Part shown: piece after piece, positions 1 through 8,387 of the stretch
Layout: the number at the start of each line of letters is the position of its first letter
How positions within the stretch are numbered: position 1 is the first letter of the stretch
DNA from: Rubrivivax sp.
GTDB taxonomy: Bacteria; Pseudomonadota; Gammaproteobacteria; Burkholderiales; Burkholderiaceae_C
Assembly (NCBI GenBank): GCA_021298085.1
Contig: JAJTDE010000033.1
Location: forward strand, 1-53,414
DNA: 53,414 nt
Reading direction: 5' to 3'
Notes under the pieces: generated by a model
Told to the model about the DNA's origin: nothing
Databases searched by the model: none
The model's input: the letters and a program-made list of their open reading frames with translations, nothing else
Position numbers and translations under genes: made by a program

Positions 1-921
1 TTCCCCACCCACGTCGGCGAGCTGGCCACCTTTGCCTGGCCCGTCACCCGTGCGCAGGCACTTCAGGCGCTGGCCCGTTTCATCGACGAGCGTCTGGTGC
101 ACTTCGGCCGCTGGCAGGACGCGCTGTGGCCGGCCGAGCCGTGGCTGTGGCACTCGCAGCTGTCGGCGGCGTTGAACCTCAAACTGCTGAATCCACTGGA
201 AGTGGTGCGTGCGGCCGAGCAGGCCTGGCGGGCGGGGAGCGTGAGCCTGGCCAGCGCCGAAGGTTTCATCCGGCAGATCCTGGGCTGGCGCGAGTACGTG
301 CGCGGCATCTACTGGCAGCAGATGCCGGGCTACACGGCGCTCAACACCTGGGACGCCCAGGAGCCGCTGCCGGCGTTCTACTGGACCGGCCGAACGCCCA
401 TGGCCTGCATGGCCGATGCGCTCGTTCAGACCCTGCGCCTGGGCTATGCCCACCACATCCAGCGCCTGATGGTGACCGGGCTGTATGCACTGCTGCTGGG
501 GGTTCGCCCGCAGGCCGTTCACGAGTGGTACCTGTCGGTGTACGTGGATGCCGTCGAGTGGGTGGAGCTGCCCAACACGCTCGGGATGAGCCAGGCGGCC
601 GACGGCGGCCTGATGGCCAGCAAGCCGTACATCGCCAGTGGCCTGTACATCGAGCGGCAGAGCGCCGGCTCGCTGTGCGCGCGTTGCCGCTTCAAGCCCT
701 CGCAGCGCACCGGCGAGCAGGCCTGCCCCTTCACCACGCTGTACTGGGACTTCCTCATGCGCCATGAGACGGTTCTGGCCCGCAACCCACGCACTGTGAT
801 GCAGGTGCGCAACCTTCAGCGGGTGGCGGAACCCGAACGGGTGCAGATCCGCGCCCGCGCGCAGGCCATCCGCGACGGCGCGCTGGACACCCTGCCGCCC
901 GCCGTCACCGTGACCCCATGA
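1..921 (+). CDS. Cryptochrome/photolyase family protein, FeS-BCP (PhrB-like) type; 5' end outside window
   Basis: The frame is open from base 1, so the N-terminal antenna-binding part is missing and 306 residues are visible. The visible part is the FAD-binding helical half of an iron-sulfur bacterial cryptochrome/photolyase (DPRP family), which repairs (6-4) photoproducts or senses light. Four cysteines are spaced as in Agrobacterium PhrB (350, 438, 441, 454): counting from the ATG at 97 they are C104, C194, C197 and C210, so the 4Fe-4S cluster is predicted to be intact. Family motifs include GWREYVRG, YAHHIQRLMV and NTLGMSQAADGG. It overlaps the next gene in an ATGA (918-921), indicating translational coupling with a second photolyase-like protein. 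Whether it repairs DNA or signals cannot be told from sequence. Confidence 0.9.
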   Translation, partial: FPTHVGELATFAWPVTRAQALQALARFIDERLVHFGRWQDALWPAEPWLWHSQLSAALNLKLLNPLEVVRAAEQAWRAGSVSLASAEGFIRQILGWREYVRGIYWQQMPGYTALNTWDAQEPLPAFYWTGRTPMACMADALVQTLRLGYAHHIQRLMVTGLYALLLGVRPQAVHEWYLSVYVDAVEWVELPNTLGMSQAADGGLMASKPYIASGLYIERQSAGSLCARCRFKPSQRTGEQACPFTTLYWDFLMRHETVLARNPRTVMQVRNLQRVAEPERVQIRARAQAIRDGALDTLPPAVTVTP

Positions 922-2180
922 AGAGCCTGCCCTTGTTCGACGAGGCGGCGGCCATGCCTTTGCACCCTGAACCGCTCATGCCCACCCCGCAGGCCGCGTG
1001 GCGCGCCCTGGACCGCGTGCAGCCAGCGGCTTACGCCCGCACCCGCAACCACCTGCAGGGGGCCGTCACGGGGCTTTCGCCGTACATCACCCATGGCTTC
1101 CTGACCCTGTCCGAGGTGCTGCTGGCGTTGCGCCGCCGGCACGACCTGCACGCGGGGCACAAGCTGGTGGCCGAACTGGGCTGGAGGGCCTGGTTCCGCC
1201 ATGTCTGGCGCCACGAGGGTGACCGCATCTTCAGCAACCTGCGACCTGGCGTGCTGCCCGAGACGGCTTATGCGCGCGCGATCCCGGCCGATGTGCTGCA
1301 GGCCCGCACCGGGCTGGCGGTGATCGACCAGGCCGTCAGCGAGCTGCATGCCACCGGACGGCTGCACAACCACGCCCGCATGTGGCTGGCCAGCTACCTC
1401 GTCCACCTGCGCAAGGTGCACTGGCGTTGTGGGGCCGACTGGATGGTGTCCCATCTGCTGGACGGTGACCTGGCCAGCAATCACCTGTCCTGGCAATGGG
1501 TCGCCGGTACGGCCAGCAGCAAGCCCTACCTGTTCAATGCCGAGAATGTCGCGCGTTATGCACCGGCGCATTGGTGGGTGCCGGGCTCGGTGCTGGACAC
1601 CGGCTACGAGCAGCTGGGCGACATGGCGCGGCAACCTATGCCCATCGCGCCGGGCGTGCCTAGGCGCAGGCGTTACGAGGCAGGGTCGGACGAGCCTGCG
1701 GTGCACGCGCTTCCGCCCGGGGGGTCGCCCTGTGACAGCTTCATTGCGCCCGACGCCGACGCGGTGCGCGGGCGCGACATCTGGCTGATTCACCCCTGGT
1801 GCCTGGCCGACCCGCCGCGAGACCCCGCCCGCCCGTTGCTGCCGGTGGCGGTGATCGACACCGACTTTCACGCCCGATGGCCGTGGAGCGCCCGTCGCTG
1901 GCGCTTTGTCACCGAGCGCATGGCCCAGCTCACGCCCTTGCGCTGGGGCGGCCCTGCGGCGGCGTTGGCCCAGGCGCTGCGCAGTGCACGTTCGGTTCAC
2001 GGGCGCGCCGACCCCCACCTTGCGCCCGCGCTGACTGCGCTGGGTCTGCAGCCAGAGCCGGTGGCCTTCAGCGCCCCTGATCGCCCGTTCCCGTCGTTTT
2101 CGGCCTGGTGGTCTCGGGTGCAGGTGGCTGATGGCCCCGCGCCACTGGCCGCACCAGGCCCCACGCTGCCCACCGGCTGA
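918..2180 (+). CDS. Photolyase-like FAD-binding-domain protein, possibly circularly permuted
   Basis: A 420-residue protein coupled by ATGA to the upstream photolyase. Residues about 25-225 carry the FAD-binding core of DNA photolyases: TGLSPYITHG, AELGWRAWFRHVW, LHNHARMWLASYLVHL and DGDLASNHLSWQW. Classical photolyases have an alpha/beta antenna domain before this core, but here the core starts almost at the N-terminus. The C-terminal part (about 270-400) contains IWLIHPWCL and LLPVAVIDTDF, then a WPWSARRWRFV stretch, which reads like the antenna-domain pattern (hydrophobic strand, VLPVFVLD-like strand, RRxxFV helix). I therefore infer a permuted order, core first and alpha/beta domain second; this needs structure prediction. 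Function: blue-light flavoprotein, DNA repair or sensing. Confidence 0.75.
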   Translation: MKSLPLFDEAAAMPLHPEPLMPTPQAAWRALDRVQPAAYARTRNHLQGAVTGLSPYITHGFLTLSEVLLALRRRHDLHAGHKLVAELGWRAWFRHVWRHEGDRIFSNLRPGVLPETAYARAIPADVLQARTGLAVIDQAVSELHATGRLHNHARMWLASYLVHLRKVHWRCGADWMVSHLLDGDLASNHLSWQWVAGTASSKPYLFNAENVARYAPAHWWVPGSVLDTGYEQLGDMARQPMPIAPGVPRRRRYEAGSDEPAVHALPPGGSPCDSFIAPDADAVRGRDIWLIHPWCLADPPRDPARPLLPVAVIDTDFHARWPWSARRWRFVTERMAQLTPLRWGGPAAALAQALRSARSVHGRADPHLAPALTALGLQPEPVAFSAPDRPFPSFSAWWSRVQVADGPAPLAAPGPTLPTG

Positions 2181-2219
2181 CCCTTCTTCACCGCCTGCGA
2201 TGGCATTCCACCCCACACC

Positions 2220-3008
2220 ATGACCCACAGCTCACTGACCTCCCACCCCGCCGGCGACGCCCCCGCCACCCTGGCCCCGATCGTGCTGATCACCGGTGCG
2301 CGGGGCGGCATCGGCCGCGCACTGGCCAGCCAGCTCCACGCCCAGGGGTGGCGGGTGGCTGCCGTCGGCCGCCAGGCGAGCACCCTCGCCGATGTCCCGG
2401 CGTCCTTGCGGATCGAGGCCGACACCACCACGCCCGAGGGTGCCCGCCTCGCCGTGCAGGCCTGTCGCGAACAGCTGGGCGACGCGCCCACGCACCTGGC
2501 GCACGCCGTTGGCAGCACCCTCATCGCGCCGCTGCACCGCACCCGCGCCGAGCAGTGGCGCGAGCTGATGCGCATCAACCTGGACAGCGCGGGCTTCATG
2601 ATGGCGGCCTGGGTGGACGCGCTGCGTGAGAAGCCGCAGCCTGGGGCCGCCGTCTTTGTCAGTTCGGTGGTGGCGCGTATTGGCGTGGCCAACCACGAGG
2701 CCATCGCGGCGGCCAAGGGCGGCGTGGAAGCGCTGGTGCGCAGTGCGGCGGCCACCTATGCCGCGCAGGGGCTGCGGATCAATGCCGTAGCGCCCGGCAT
2801 GACCGAGACACCGATGACCGCGGGCCTGCTGAAGCTGCCGGCCCAGCGCGAGGCGGCTGAGCGCCAATACCCCCTGGGCGGCGTGCAGCGCGCCGAGGAC
2901 GTGGCGCAGGTGATGGCCTGGCTGCTGTCAGCCGGCGCGTCACGCATGACCGGGCAGGTGCTGCCGGTGGACGGCGGCTTTGTGGAGATCCGGCCGCTGG
3001 TGCGCTAG
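2220..3008 (+). CDS. SDR family oxidoreductase lacking the catalytic Tyr
   Basis: A 262-residue classical short-chain dehydrogenase/reductase fold. The cofactor motif TGARGGIG is at residues 25-32, NAVAPG follows the active site, and the C-terminal GQVLPVDGG is typical of the family. The YxxxK active-site motif reads IAAAK: Ile162 sits where Tyr is expected, with Ser149 thirteen residues earlier and Lys166 kept. Oxidoreductase activity on an alcohol or ketone is therefore doubtful, although NAD(P) binding looks intact. It lies 39 bp after the photolyase-like gene on the same strand and may share its transcript. Its stop codon overlaps that of the convergent msrQ within the bases CTAG. Substrate unknown. 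Confidence 0.85.
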   Translation: MTHSSLTSHPAGDAPATLAPIVLITGARGGIGRALASQLHAQGWRVAAVGRQASTLADVPASLRIEADTTTPEGARLAVQACREQLGDAPTHLAHAVGSTLIAPLHRTRAEQWRELMRINLDSAGFMMAAWVDALREKPQPGAAVFVSSVVARIGVANHEAIAAAKGGVEALVRSAAATYAAQGLRINAVAPGMTETPMTAGLLKLPAQREAAERQYPLGGVQRAEDVAQVMAWLLSAGASRMTGQVLPVDGGFVEIRPLVR

Positions 3009-3685
3009 GGCCTTGGGGCTTCAGGCCTTCCAGGCTTGTGCCGCCAACGCCACACTCGCCAGCCCAGCAGCACCGCCAGCACAACCACGTAGACGGCCAC
3101 CTCACCCAGCAGGTTCTTGGCGGTGCGCATCCAGAAGAAGTGCAGCACGCCCAGCAGCGCCACCGCATAGACCAGCCGGTGCAGCTGTTGCCAGCGGCGG
3201 GCCCCCAGGCGCCGGATGGCGGCATTGAACGAGGTCAGCGCCAGCGGCAGCATCAGCAGCAGCGCGGCGCTGCCCACCAGGATGAAGGGCCGCTTGGCGA
3301 TGTCCTTGAGGATGGCTTGCAGGTCCAGCCCCATGTCCAGCCAGGCGAAGGCCAGAAAGTGCCAGCTGCCGTAGAAGAACGCGAACAGCCCGAGCATCCG
3401 CCGATAGCGCGCCAGCGCTGACCACCCGGTGATCACACGCAGGGGTGTGATGGCCAGCGTGGCCAGCAGCAGGCGCAGCGTCCAGTCCCCGGTCGACCGG
3501 ATCAAGGTCTCTGCCGGGTTCGCGCCCAGCTCGACGCCCCCCAGCTGCAACGCGCCCAGCAGCAGGTGAAGAAAGGGCAGGGCACACAGCAGCCCCACCA
3601 CGGGCTTGGCGGCGGGGTGCATAAGCAGGCGGTTCACACGCAGGCTTTCGGGGGTGGCGGGCCCCGGCAGTGCCGGGGGGGGCAC
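3005..3685 (-). CDS. msrQ: MsrQ, haem-binding membrane subunit of the MsrPQ methionine sulfoxide reductase
   Basis: Integral membrane b-type haem protein of the YedZ family that passes electrons from the quinone pool to periplasmic MsrP. The sequence has about six hydrophobic helices and the family patterns HPAAKP, NPAETLIRSTGDW, ITPLR and RRMLGL, plus His residues in the helices (GSWHFL, QLHRLVY, LLHFFW-like) for haem. The longest frame starts with GTG at 3685. In-frame GTG 3637 and ATG 3622 are alternatives, and the shorter form (about 205 aa) is nearer the E. coli length of 211. It lies 16 bp after msrP, the usual msrP-msrQ operon. The 3' end overlaps the SDR stop by 3 bp. Confidence 0.93.
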   Translation of the reverse strand: MPPPALPGPATPESLRVNRLLMHPAAKPVVGLLCALPFLHLLLGALQLGGVELGANPAETLIRSTGDWTLRLLLATLAITPLRVITGWSALARYRRMLGLFAFFYGSWHFLAFAWLDMGLDLQAILKDIAKRPFILVGSAALLLMLPLALTSFNAAIRRLGARRWQQLHRLVYAVALLGVLHFFWMRTAKNLLGEVAVYVVVLAVLLGWRVWRWRHKPGRPEAPRP

Positions 3686-3701
3686 GGCTGGGCCGTGGCG
3701 T

Positions 3702-4691
3702 TCAGAACTGTCGTTTCAGGTCCATGCCGGCGTACAGCTGACCGACCTGCGGCTCATACCCGTTGAACATCAGCGTGGGCCGCTTCTTGTCAAACAGCCC
3801 ACCCTCGCCAATGCGGCGCTCGGTGGCCTGGCTCCAGCGCGGGTGGTCCACCTTCGGGTTGACGTTGGAGTAGAACCCGTACTCCTGGGGCGCGGCCTTT
3901 TCCCAGCTGGTCAGCAGCTGCTTCTCCACGAAGCGAATCTTCACCAGCGACTTGCCCGACTTGAACCCGTACTTCCAGGGCACCACCAGCCGCAGCGGTG
4001 CGCCGTTCTGGTTGGGCAGGATTTCACCGTACAAGCCGAAGGCCAGCAGCGTCAGCGGGTGCATCGCCTCGTCCAGGCGAAGCGCCTCGACGTACGGCCA
4101 CTCCAGCACCGATGAACGCAGGCCCGGCATCTGCGCGCGGTCGGCCAGGGTCACGAACTGCACAAACTTGGCGTTGCCCGTCGGCTCCACCCGCTTGATC
4201 AACTCCGACAGCGAATAGCCCACCCACGGGATCACCATCGACCAGCCTTCCACGCAGCGCATGCGGTAGACACGCTCTTCCATCGGGCTGAGCTTGAGCA
4301 GGGTCTCGATGTCCAGCGTCTGAGGCTTCCTGACTTCGCCTTCCACCTGCACCGTCCAGGGGCGGGTCTTCAAGGTGTGGGCGTTGCGGGCGGGGTCGTC
4401 CTTGTCGGTGCCGAACTCGTAGAAGTTGTTGTACGTGGTGACGTCGTTGTAGGGCGTGAGCTTTTCCATCGTCGACGCGCCGCCCACGGCACTTCGCGAG
4501 GCCGCCAACTTGGCCAGTTTGCCGGGCCCGGCCGCTGTCGCCTGGGCGAAGGCGTCTGGGCTCAGGCCCAGCACTGCCGACCCAGCACCAAAGCCGGCGC
4601 TCAGCAGCCAGCGTCTGCGCGTGGCGTAGAGCGAAGGCGGGGTGATCTCGGCGGCGGGTAACTCAAGCCCTTGGGCGATGCGGTGGCGCAT
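3702..4691 (-). CDS. msrP: MsrP, periplasmic molybdopterin protein-methionine-sulfoxide reductase catalytic subunit
   Basis: Reduces methionine sulfoxide in periplasmic proteins using molybdopterin, fed by MsrQ. I chose the ATG at 4691 (329 aa; E. coli has 334) because a GGAG lies nine bases upstream. The frame extends to 4739, but no ribosome site precedes that ATG. A Tat signal with twin arginines ([11 protein letters not shown], ending DAFAQA) is visible near residue 25. The Mo-ligand cysteine is C146 in RMRCVEGW, the same position as in the E. coli precursor. Other family blocks are [24 protein letters not shown] and [11 protein letters not shown]. Confidence 0.95.
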   Translation of the reverse strand: MRHRIAQGLELPAAEITPPSLYATRRRWLLSAGFGAGSAVLGLSPDAFAQATAAGPGKLAKLAASRSAVGGASTMEKLTPYNDVTTYNNFYEFGTDKDDPARNAHTLKTRPWTVQVEGEVRKPQTLDIETLLKLSPMEERVYRMRCVEGWSMVIPWVGYSLSELIKRVEPTGNAKFVQFVTLADRAQMPGLRSSVLEWPYVEALRLDEAMHPLTLLAFGLYGEILPNQNGAPLRLVVPWKYGFKSGKSLVKIRFVEKQLLTSWEKAAPQEYGFYSNVNPKVDHPRWSQATERRIGEGGLFDKKRPTLMFNGYEPQVGQLYAGMDLKRQF

Positions 4692-4772
4692 GGGGAACAG
4701 CTCCGGTGAGGCGGGTGACAGTGGCCCGCCAAGGGCCATTCGCAGACACCCGGCCGCAGGTTACAGCAAGCC

Positions 4773-4812
4773 CAAAAACAGCAATGGCCTGCTGCCGCCG
4801 GCAACAGGCCAT
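4773..4812 (-). terminator. Intrinsic terminator after the cytochrome c4 gene
   Basis: 13-base arms at 4784-4796 and 4800-4812 form a hairpin with one mismatch and a 3-base loop. Read on the minus strand it is followed within a few bases by a run of five T (TGCTGTTTTTGGG). It lies 40 bp past the cytochrome stop and separates that gene from msrPQ. Confidence 0.75.
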
Positions 4813-4851
4813 CAAGGGCTTCATGGCCGACGGGCGTCGACCAAGCCGCTG

Positions 4852-5484
4852 TTACTGCAGGCCAGCGGCGTAGTCGGACACCGCCTTGATTTCCAGGTCG
4901 CTCATGCGGGCGGCGATCTGGCTCATCTGCACGTTGTTGGCGCGCGCACCCGAGCGGAAAGCCACCATCTGGGACTCGGTGTATTCGGCATGCTGGCCAG
5001 CGATGCGCGGGTACTGGGCCGGGATGCCCTTGCCGGTGGGGCCATGGCAGCTGGCACAGGCCGGCACCGCCTTGTCCGCAATGCCACCACGCCAGATGCG
5101 CTCGCCCAGGCGCAGTGTGTCCTTGCTCTTGGCGGCGCCCGGCTTGGCTGCCTTGCTGGCGTAGAACGCGGCGACATGGCGCATGTCGTCCTCACTCAGC
5201 GTGGCGGCAAAGCCCGCCATGATGGCGTTCTTGCGCTTGCCGCTCTTGAATTCCTGCAACTGCTTGACCAGGTATTCGGGGTGCTGGCCCGCGAGGATGG
5301 GGTTCGCCGGGGCGCCGCGGTTGCCGTCGGCCAGATGGCAAGCTGCGCAGACCTGCGCGACGGCGGCGCCTTTTTCGAGGTCCGGCTTGAAGGCGGGCTT
5401 CGCCGGCTCAGCGGCGCTAACCGGGCTGCTGGCCATCAGGATTGCGGCCAGAACGGCCAGAGGCGTTTGCAAGAATGACTTCAT
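4852..5484 (-). CDS. Dihaem cytochrome c4-type protein
   Basis: Periplasmic electron carrier of the cytochrome c4 class, 210 aa. A signal peptide (about residues 1-24, ending VSAAEP) is followed by two similar class I cytochrome domains. Haem sites are CAACH at 46-50 and CASCH at 143-147, with candidate axial Met in AIMAGFA and NVQMSQIA. Such proteins usually hand electrons from the bc1 complex to terminal oxidases. It is divergent from engB and is closed by its own terminator, so it is probably transcribed separately from msrPQ downstream. Confidence 0.92.
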   Translation of the reverse strand: MKSFLQTPLAVLAAILMASSPVSAAEPAKPAFKPDLEKGAAVAQVCAACHLADGNRGAPANPILAGQHPEYLVKQLQEFKSGKRKNAIMAGFAATLSEDDMRHVAAFYASKAAKPGAAKSKDTLRLGERIWRGGIADKAVPACASCHGPTGKGIPAQYPRIAGQHAEYTESQMVAFRSGARANNVQMSQIAARMSDLEIKAVSDYAAGLQ

Positions 5485-5550
5485 GTCAGTGGGTGCCGGG
5501 CCGCCGGGTGCGCCTGGTCAGGTTTGAGGTAGGCGGAAACCCGGGGATTT

Positions 5551-5564
5551 TACAATGCCTTGTG
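5551..5564 (+). promoter_or_regulatory. Candidate -10 box (TACAAT) at the engB GTG start
   Basis: TACAAT at 5551-5556 ends five bases before the GTG at 5562, so a transcript started at the usual distance would begin at or next to the start codon. No convincing -35 is seen at 16-18 bp; a TTGAGG lies too far away (21 bp). This also sets the engB start. Confidence 0.4.
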
Positions 5565-6305
5565 AGCGCCCCTACTGACACGACACCAACAGCACCGCCG
5601 ACCCCTGGTCCTGCGGCTCCCGCAGGCCCGCCTGCACCCACCCTATCGGCTGCTGACGCAGCGAAGAAAGCGCTCTCCTGGGCCCACACGGCCCGCTTTG
5701 TCACCACCGCGGCGCAGCTGCACCAGCTGCCCGAATCGAGCCTGCCTGAGACGGCCTTTGTCGGGCGCAGCAATGCCGGCAAGTCCACGGCCATCAACAC
5801 CCTCGCGCAGCACAAGCGGCTGGCCTTCGCTTCGCGCACGCCGGGCCGCACGCAGCACATCAACCTGTTTGCGCTGGGCCCGAAGGACGCTCCGTCGGCC
5901 TTGTGGGCTGACCTCCCGGGGTATGGCTACGCGGCCGTCGAACGGGGCGCCAAGCTGCGCTGGCAGGCGGTGATGGCCGATTACCTCATCGAACGCCGCA
6001 GCCTCAGCGGTGTTGTCCTGATGTGTGACTCGCGGCTGGGCCTGACCGACCTCGACGAGCGGCTGCTGCAGTGGGTGGGGCCGCGCGTGCAATCGGGCGA
6101 AGTGAAGCTGCTGGTCCTGCTGACCAAGGCCGACAAGCTCAACCGCAGCGAAGGGCAGCGCGTGCTGCAGGCCGTCCAGGAACCGCTGTCGGCCATCGCC
6201 AGCGACCAGGCCGACATCGGCGTGTGCCTGTTTTCAGCGCTGAAGCGCCAGGGCGTTGACGACGCGGCGCTGGCCCTGCACCAATGGGCCCATGGCGCTG
6301 TCTGA
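5562..6305 (+). CDS. engB: EngB/YihA ribosome-biogenesis GTP-binding protein
   Basis: Small GTPase needed for 50S ribosome assembly; 247 aa from the GTG at 5562. The frame stays open upstream to 5442, but that stretch lies in the divergent promoter region and is unlike the family. GTPase motifs are G1 GRSNAGKS (from residue 68), G3 DLPGYG and G4 TKAD, all diagnostic for EngB. The N-terminal 35 residues are a Pro/Ala/Thr-rich tail, unusual for the family. The next gene's likely ATG (6292) lies inside its 3' end, so the two genes are probably co-transcribed. Confidence 0.93.
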   Translation: MSAPTDTTPTAPPTPGPAAPAGPPAPTLSAADAAKKALSWAHTARFVTTAAQLHQLPESSLPETAFVGRSNAGKSTAINTLAQHKRLAFASRTPGRTQHINLFALGPKDAPSALWADLPGYGYAAVERGAKLRWQAVMADYLIERRSLSGVVLMCDSRLGLTDLDERLLQWVGPRVQSGEVKLLVLLTKADKLNRSEGQRVLQAVQEPLSAIASDQADIGVCLFSALKRQGVDDAALALHQWAHGAV

Positions 6306-7629
6306 ACCCGTGTCTCGCCCGGCCGACATCGCCATCCTCGGCACAGGTCTGGCCGGCCTGGCGGCGGCCTGGGCGCTGGGACGTGAGCACCGCGTCACGC
6401 TGTACGAGAAGCACCATGAACCTGGCTTCACTGCCGCGTCGGTCTGGTTGCCGGACGACGCCAGCGCCCATGCCGCCGTCGGCCAGCGCATCGACGTGCC
6501 GCTGCGGGTGTTCTATCCGGGCTACTACCCGACCTTGCTGAAGCTGTACGACGAGTTGGGTGTGTCTACGCAGCCGGTCAGTTACGCCACCAGTTTCTTT
6601 GGTGCCGATGGCCGGCGCTTCTTTCGCTACCGCAACCTGGCCCTGGGGGATGACAGTCTGGGTGTGGTCTGGCCCTGGGAGCTGCTGGCCCAGCCCGCCC
6701 GGCAGATGGCCCAGGGCGCATGGCGTTTCTGGAAGGGCCTTCGGCGCCTGCAGGCGAGCCGCAGCCTCGACGACCTGGCCAGCCTGACGCTGGCCGACTA
6801 CCTGCGCGACGAGGCCTTGCCGCCAGCCTTTGTGGACAACCTGTTGCTGCCCATGGTCTGCACGGTGGCCACCTGCACCCGCGAGCAGGCGCTGGCTTAC
6901 CCGGCCGATGTGGTGGCCGATTACCTCCTGCGCGGGGTCACCCGGCAGCCGGTCAGGCGTGCGGCCCAGGGGGCCGATGACGTGGCCGCGCGGCTGCTGC
7001 GGCGGGTGGCGACCTGCCGCTTTGGTGCCGATGTGCGCGCCGTGCGGACCGATGTGCAAGGTGTCAGCCTGCACCATGGCGATGGACACGTGACGCGCCA
7101 CGATCACCTGGTGCTGGCCACCTCGGCCCGTCAGGCGCTGGCCTTGCTGGCACAGCCCTCGGCGCAGGAGCGCGCGTGCCTGTCGCGGGTGGAGCACACC
7201 GCCGTGGAAGTGCTGGTCCACCGTGACCGCGCCGTGATGCCGCGCCGGCGCAGCGAGTGGTCACCCGTCAATGCCGGTGTCTGGCCGGGTCAGGCGCAGG
7301 CCATGGCCACGATCTGGGTCAACCGGGTGCAGCCTTCGCTGCGCGCGGCCCCGCATGTCTTTCAGACCGTGGCACCGACGTCCCCTGTGGACCCATCGCT
7401 GGTGATCGGTCGCGCCGCGTTTGAGCGGCCGCTGGTCACGCTGCGCAGCCGCGATGTGCCGGCTCAGGTGGCGGCACTGCACGCCGAACCGGGCCGCCGC
7501 ATCTGGTTCTGCGGCTCCTATGCGGCCCGGGGTGTGCCGCTGCTGGAGTCGGCCATCTCCTCGGCTCAGTGGGCCGCCGGGGCGCTGTCGGCTGAGCTGG
7601 TGCGCACGCGCGCGCTGAGCACTCCGTAG
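6292..7629 (+). CDS. FAD/NAD(P)-binding amine-oxidase-like protein (COG2907 type)
   Basis: Predicted flavoprotein of the flavin-containing amine oxidase superfamily, 445 aa from ATG 6292 (an ATG at 6256 is also in frame). The dinucleotide-binding motif GTGLAGLAAAWAL is near the N-terminus, followed by the acidic strand end VTLYEKH. FYPGYYPTLL, LLLPMVC and a C-terminal WFCGSYAARGVPLLESAISSA segment match the 'predicted NAD/FAD-binding protein' family often found beside DUF1365 and cyclopropane-synthase-like genes; those partners are not adjacent here. Its substrate is unknown. It overlaps engB at the start, and its last 64 bp overlap the convergent methyltransferase gene. Confidence 0.85.
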   Translation: MALSEPVSRPADIAILGTGLAGLAAAWALGREHRVTLYEKHHEPGFTAASVWLPDDASAHAAVGQRIDVPLRVFYPGYYPTLLKLYDELGVSTQPVSYATSFFGADGRRFFRYRNLALGDDSLGVVWPWELLAQPARQMAQGAWRFWKGLRRLQASRSLDDLASLTLADYLRDEALPPAFVDNLLLPMVCTVATCTREQALAYPADVVADYLLRGVTRQPVRRAAQGADDVAARLLRRVATCRFGADVRAVRTDVQGVSLHHGDGHVTRHDHLVLATSARQALALLAQPSAQERACLSRVEHTAVEVLVHRDRAVMPRRRSEWSPVNAGVWPGQAQAMATIWVNRVQPSLRAAPHVFQTVAPTSPVDPSLVIGRAAFERPLVTLRSRDVPAQVAALHAEPGRRIWFCGSYAARGVPLLESAISSAQWAAGALSAELVRTRALSTP

Positions 7630-8387
7630 CCCAGGCCGCCGGCGGCGCTGCGCCTGAGCAGCTGCAGGGCCCGCGCGGTGGTGCTGACACGCCGCCAGGC
7701 CGCCGGGATCGCGCCGTGGCGAGCGCTGCGCAATCGCGCGGCCTGCGCGGCCGCAAACGCGATGAAACCATCCAGCACCGGCTGGCTGAGGTCCTGCCAT
7801 GCCGCGTCCTCGAAGCCCGCCTCGAGCAGGCGCTGTACCTGTTGGGCCGGTGACAGCAGTTGCCGCCGGTCTACCCCCGCCACCGCCATCACCGGCCCGA
7901 GCAGTGGTGCGGCCAGCCAGCGGGCGATGCCGTGGCTGTGCAGACACAGGTCGGTGTAGGCGATGTGTCCGCCCGGGCGCAGCCGCTTGGCGCAGGCTTG
8001 CAGCCACGCCGCGCGTGGCGAGAAGTGGTAGGCCGCATCCACACAGACGATGGCGTCGAAGGGTGCTGCGTCCGTGCCCGCGACGGCGCTCTTGTCATCC
8101 GGCGTCGCAGGCAGGGCAGCGTCGCTGGCCGACAGGTCTTCACAGCCGAAGTGTTGCGACCACAGCGCCAGTTCCTCACCATCACCCACCCCCAGGCTGA
8201 GCACCCGTTGCCCCGGGCCAAGACCGGCTGCCGTGCCGACGGCCAGGCCCAGGGCCCGGCAGGCCGTGGCGTAGTCGGGGGCGGGCCACAGCCCGAAGTT
8301 GTGCCAGCGTGAGCTGCCCCCGCCTTCGTGGAGCAACTGGCGTTCGCTCAGCAGCAGCGAGTCGGTGTCTCTGAGGTGTACGGCCAT
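7566..8387 (-). CDS. Class I SAM-dependent methyltransferase, substrate unknown
   Basis: 273 aa from ATG 8387 (the frame also allows ATG 8417). The SAM-binding motif I is VLSLGVGDGEE and motif IV-like FDAIVCVDAAYHFSP follows; LRPGGHIAYTDLCL is the usual post-motif strand. The C-terminal 100 residues are Arg/Ala-rich. I prefer 8387 because the groEL terminator hairpin (8392-8413) ends just before it, but then no ribosome-binding site is free. Expression probably depends on read-through from groESL or an unseen promoter. The 3' end overlaps the convergent flavoprotein gene by 64 bp. Confidence 0.78.
   Translation of the reverse strand: MAVHLRDTDSLLLSERQLLHEGGGSSRWHNFGLWPAPDYATACRALGLAVGTAAGLGPGQRVLSLGVGDGEELALWSQHFGCEDLSASDAALPATPDDKSAVAGTDAAPFDAIVCVDAAYHFSPRAAWLQACAKRLRPGGHIAYTDLCLHSHGIARWLAAPLLGPVMAVAGVDRRQLLSPAQQVQRLLEAGFEDAAWQDLSQPVLDGFIAFAAAQAARLRSARHGAIPAAWRRVSTTARALQLLRRSAAGGLGYGVLSARVRTSSADSAPAAH

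Noticed and set aside
816..2228. 470-aa open frame antisense to the photolyase-like gene
   Set aside because: Low-complexity Arg/Gly/His composition typical of the reverse strand of GC-rich codons, no family motif, and it lies fully opposite a recognised gene.
5442..5561. Longer engB start
   Set aside because: The extra 40 residues run through the divergent promoter region and are unlike EngB proteins.
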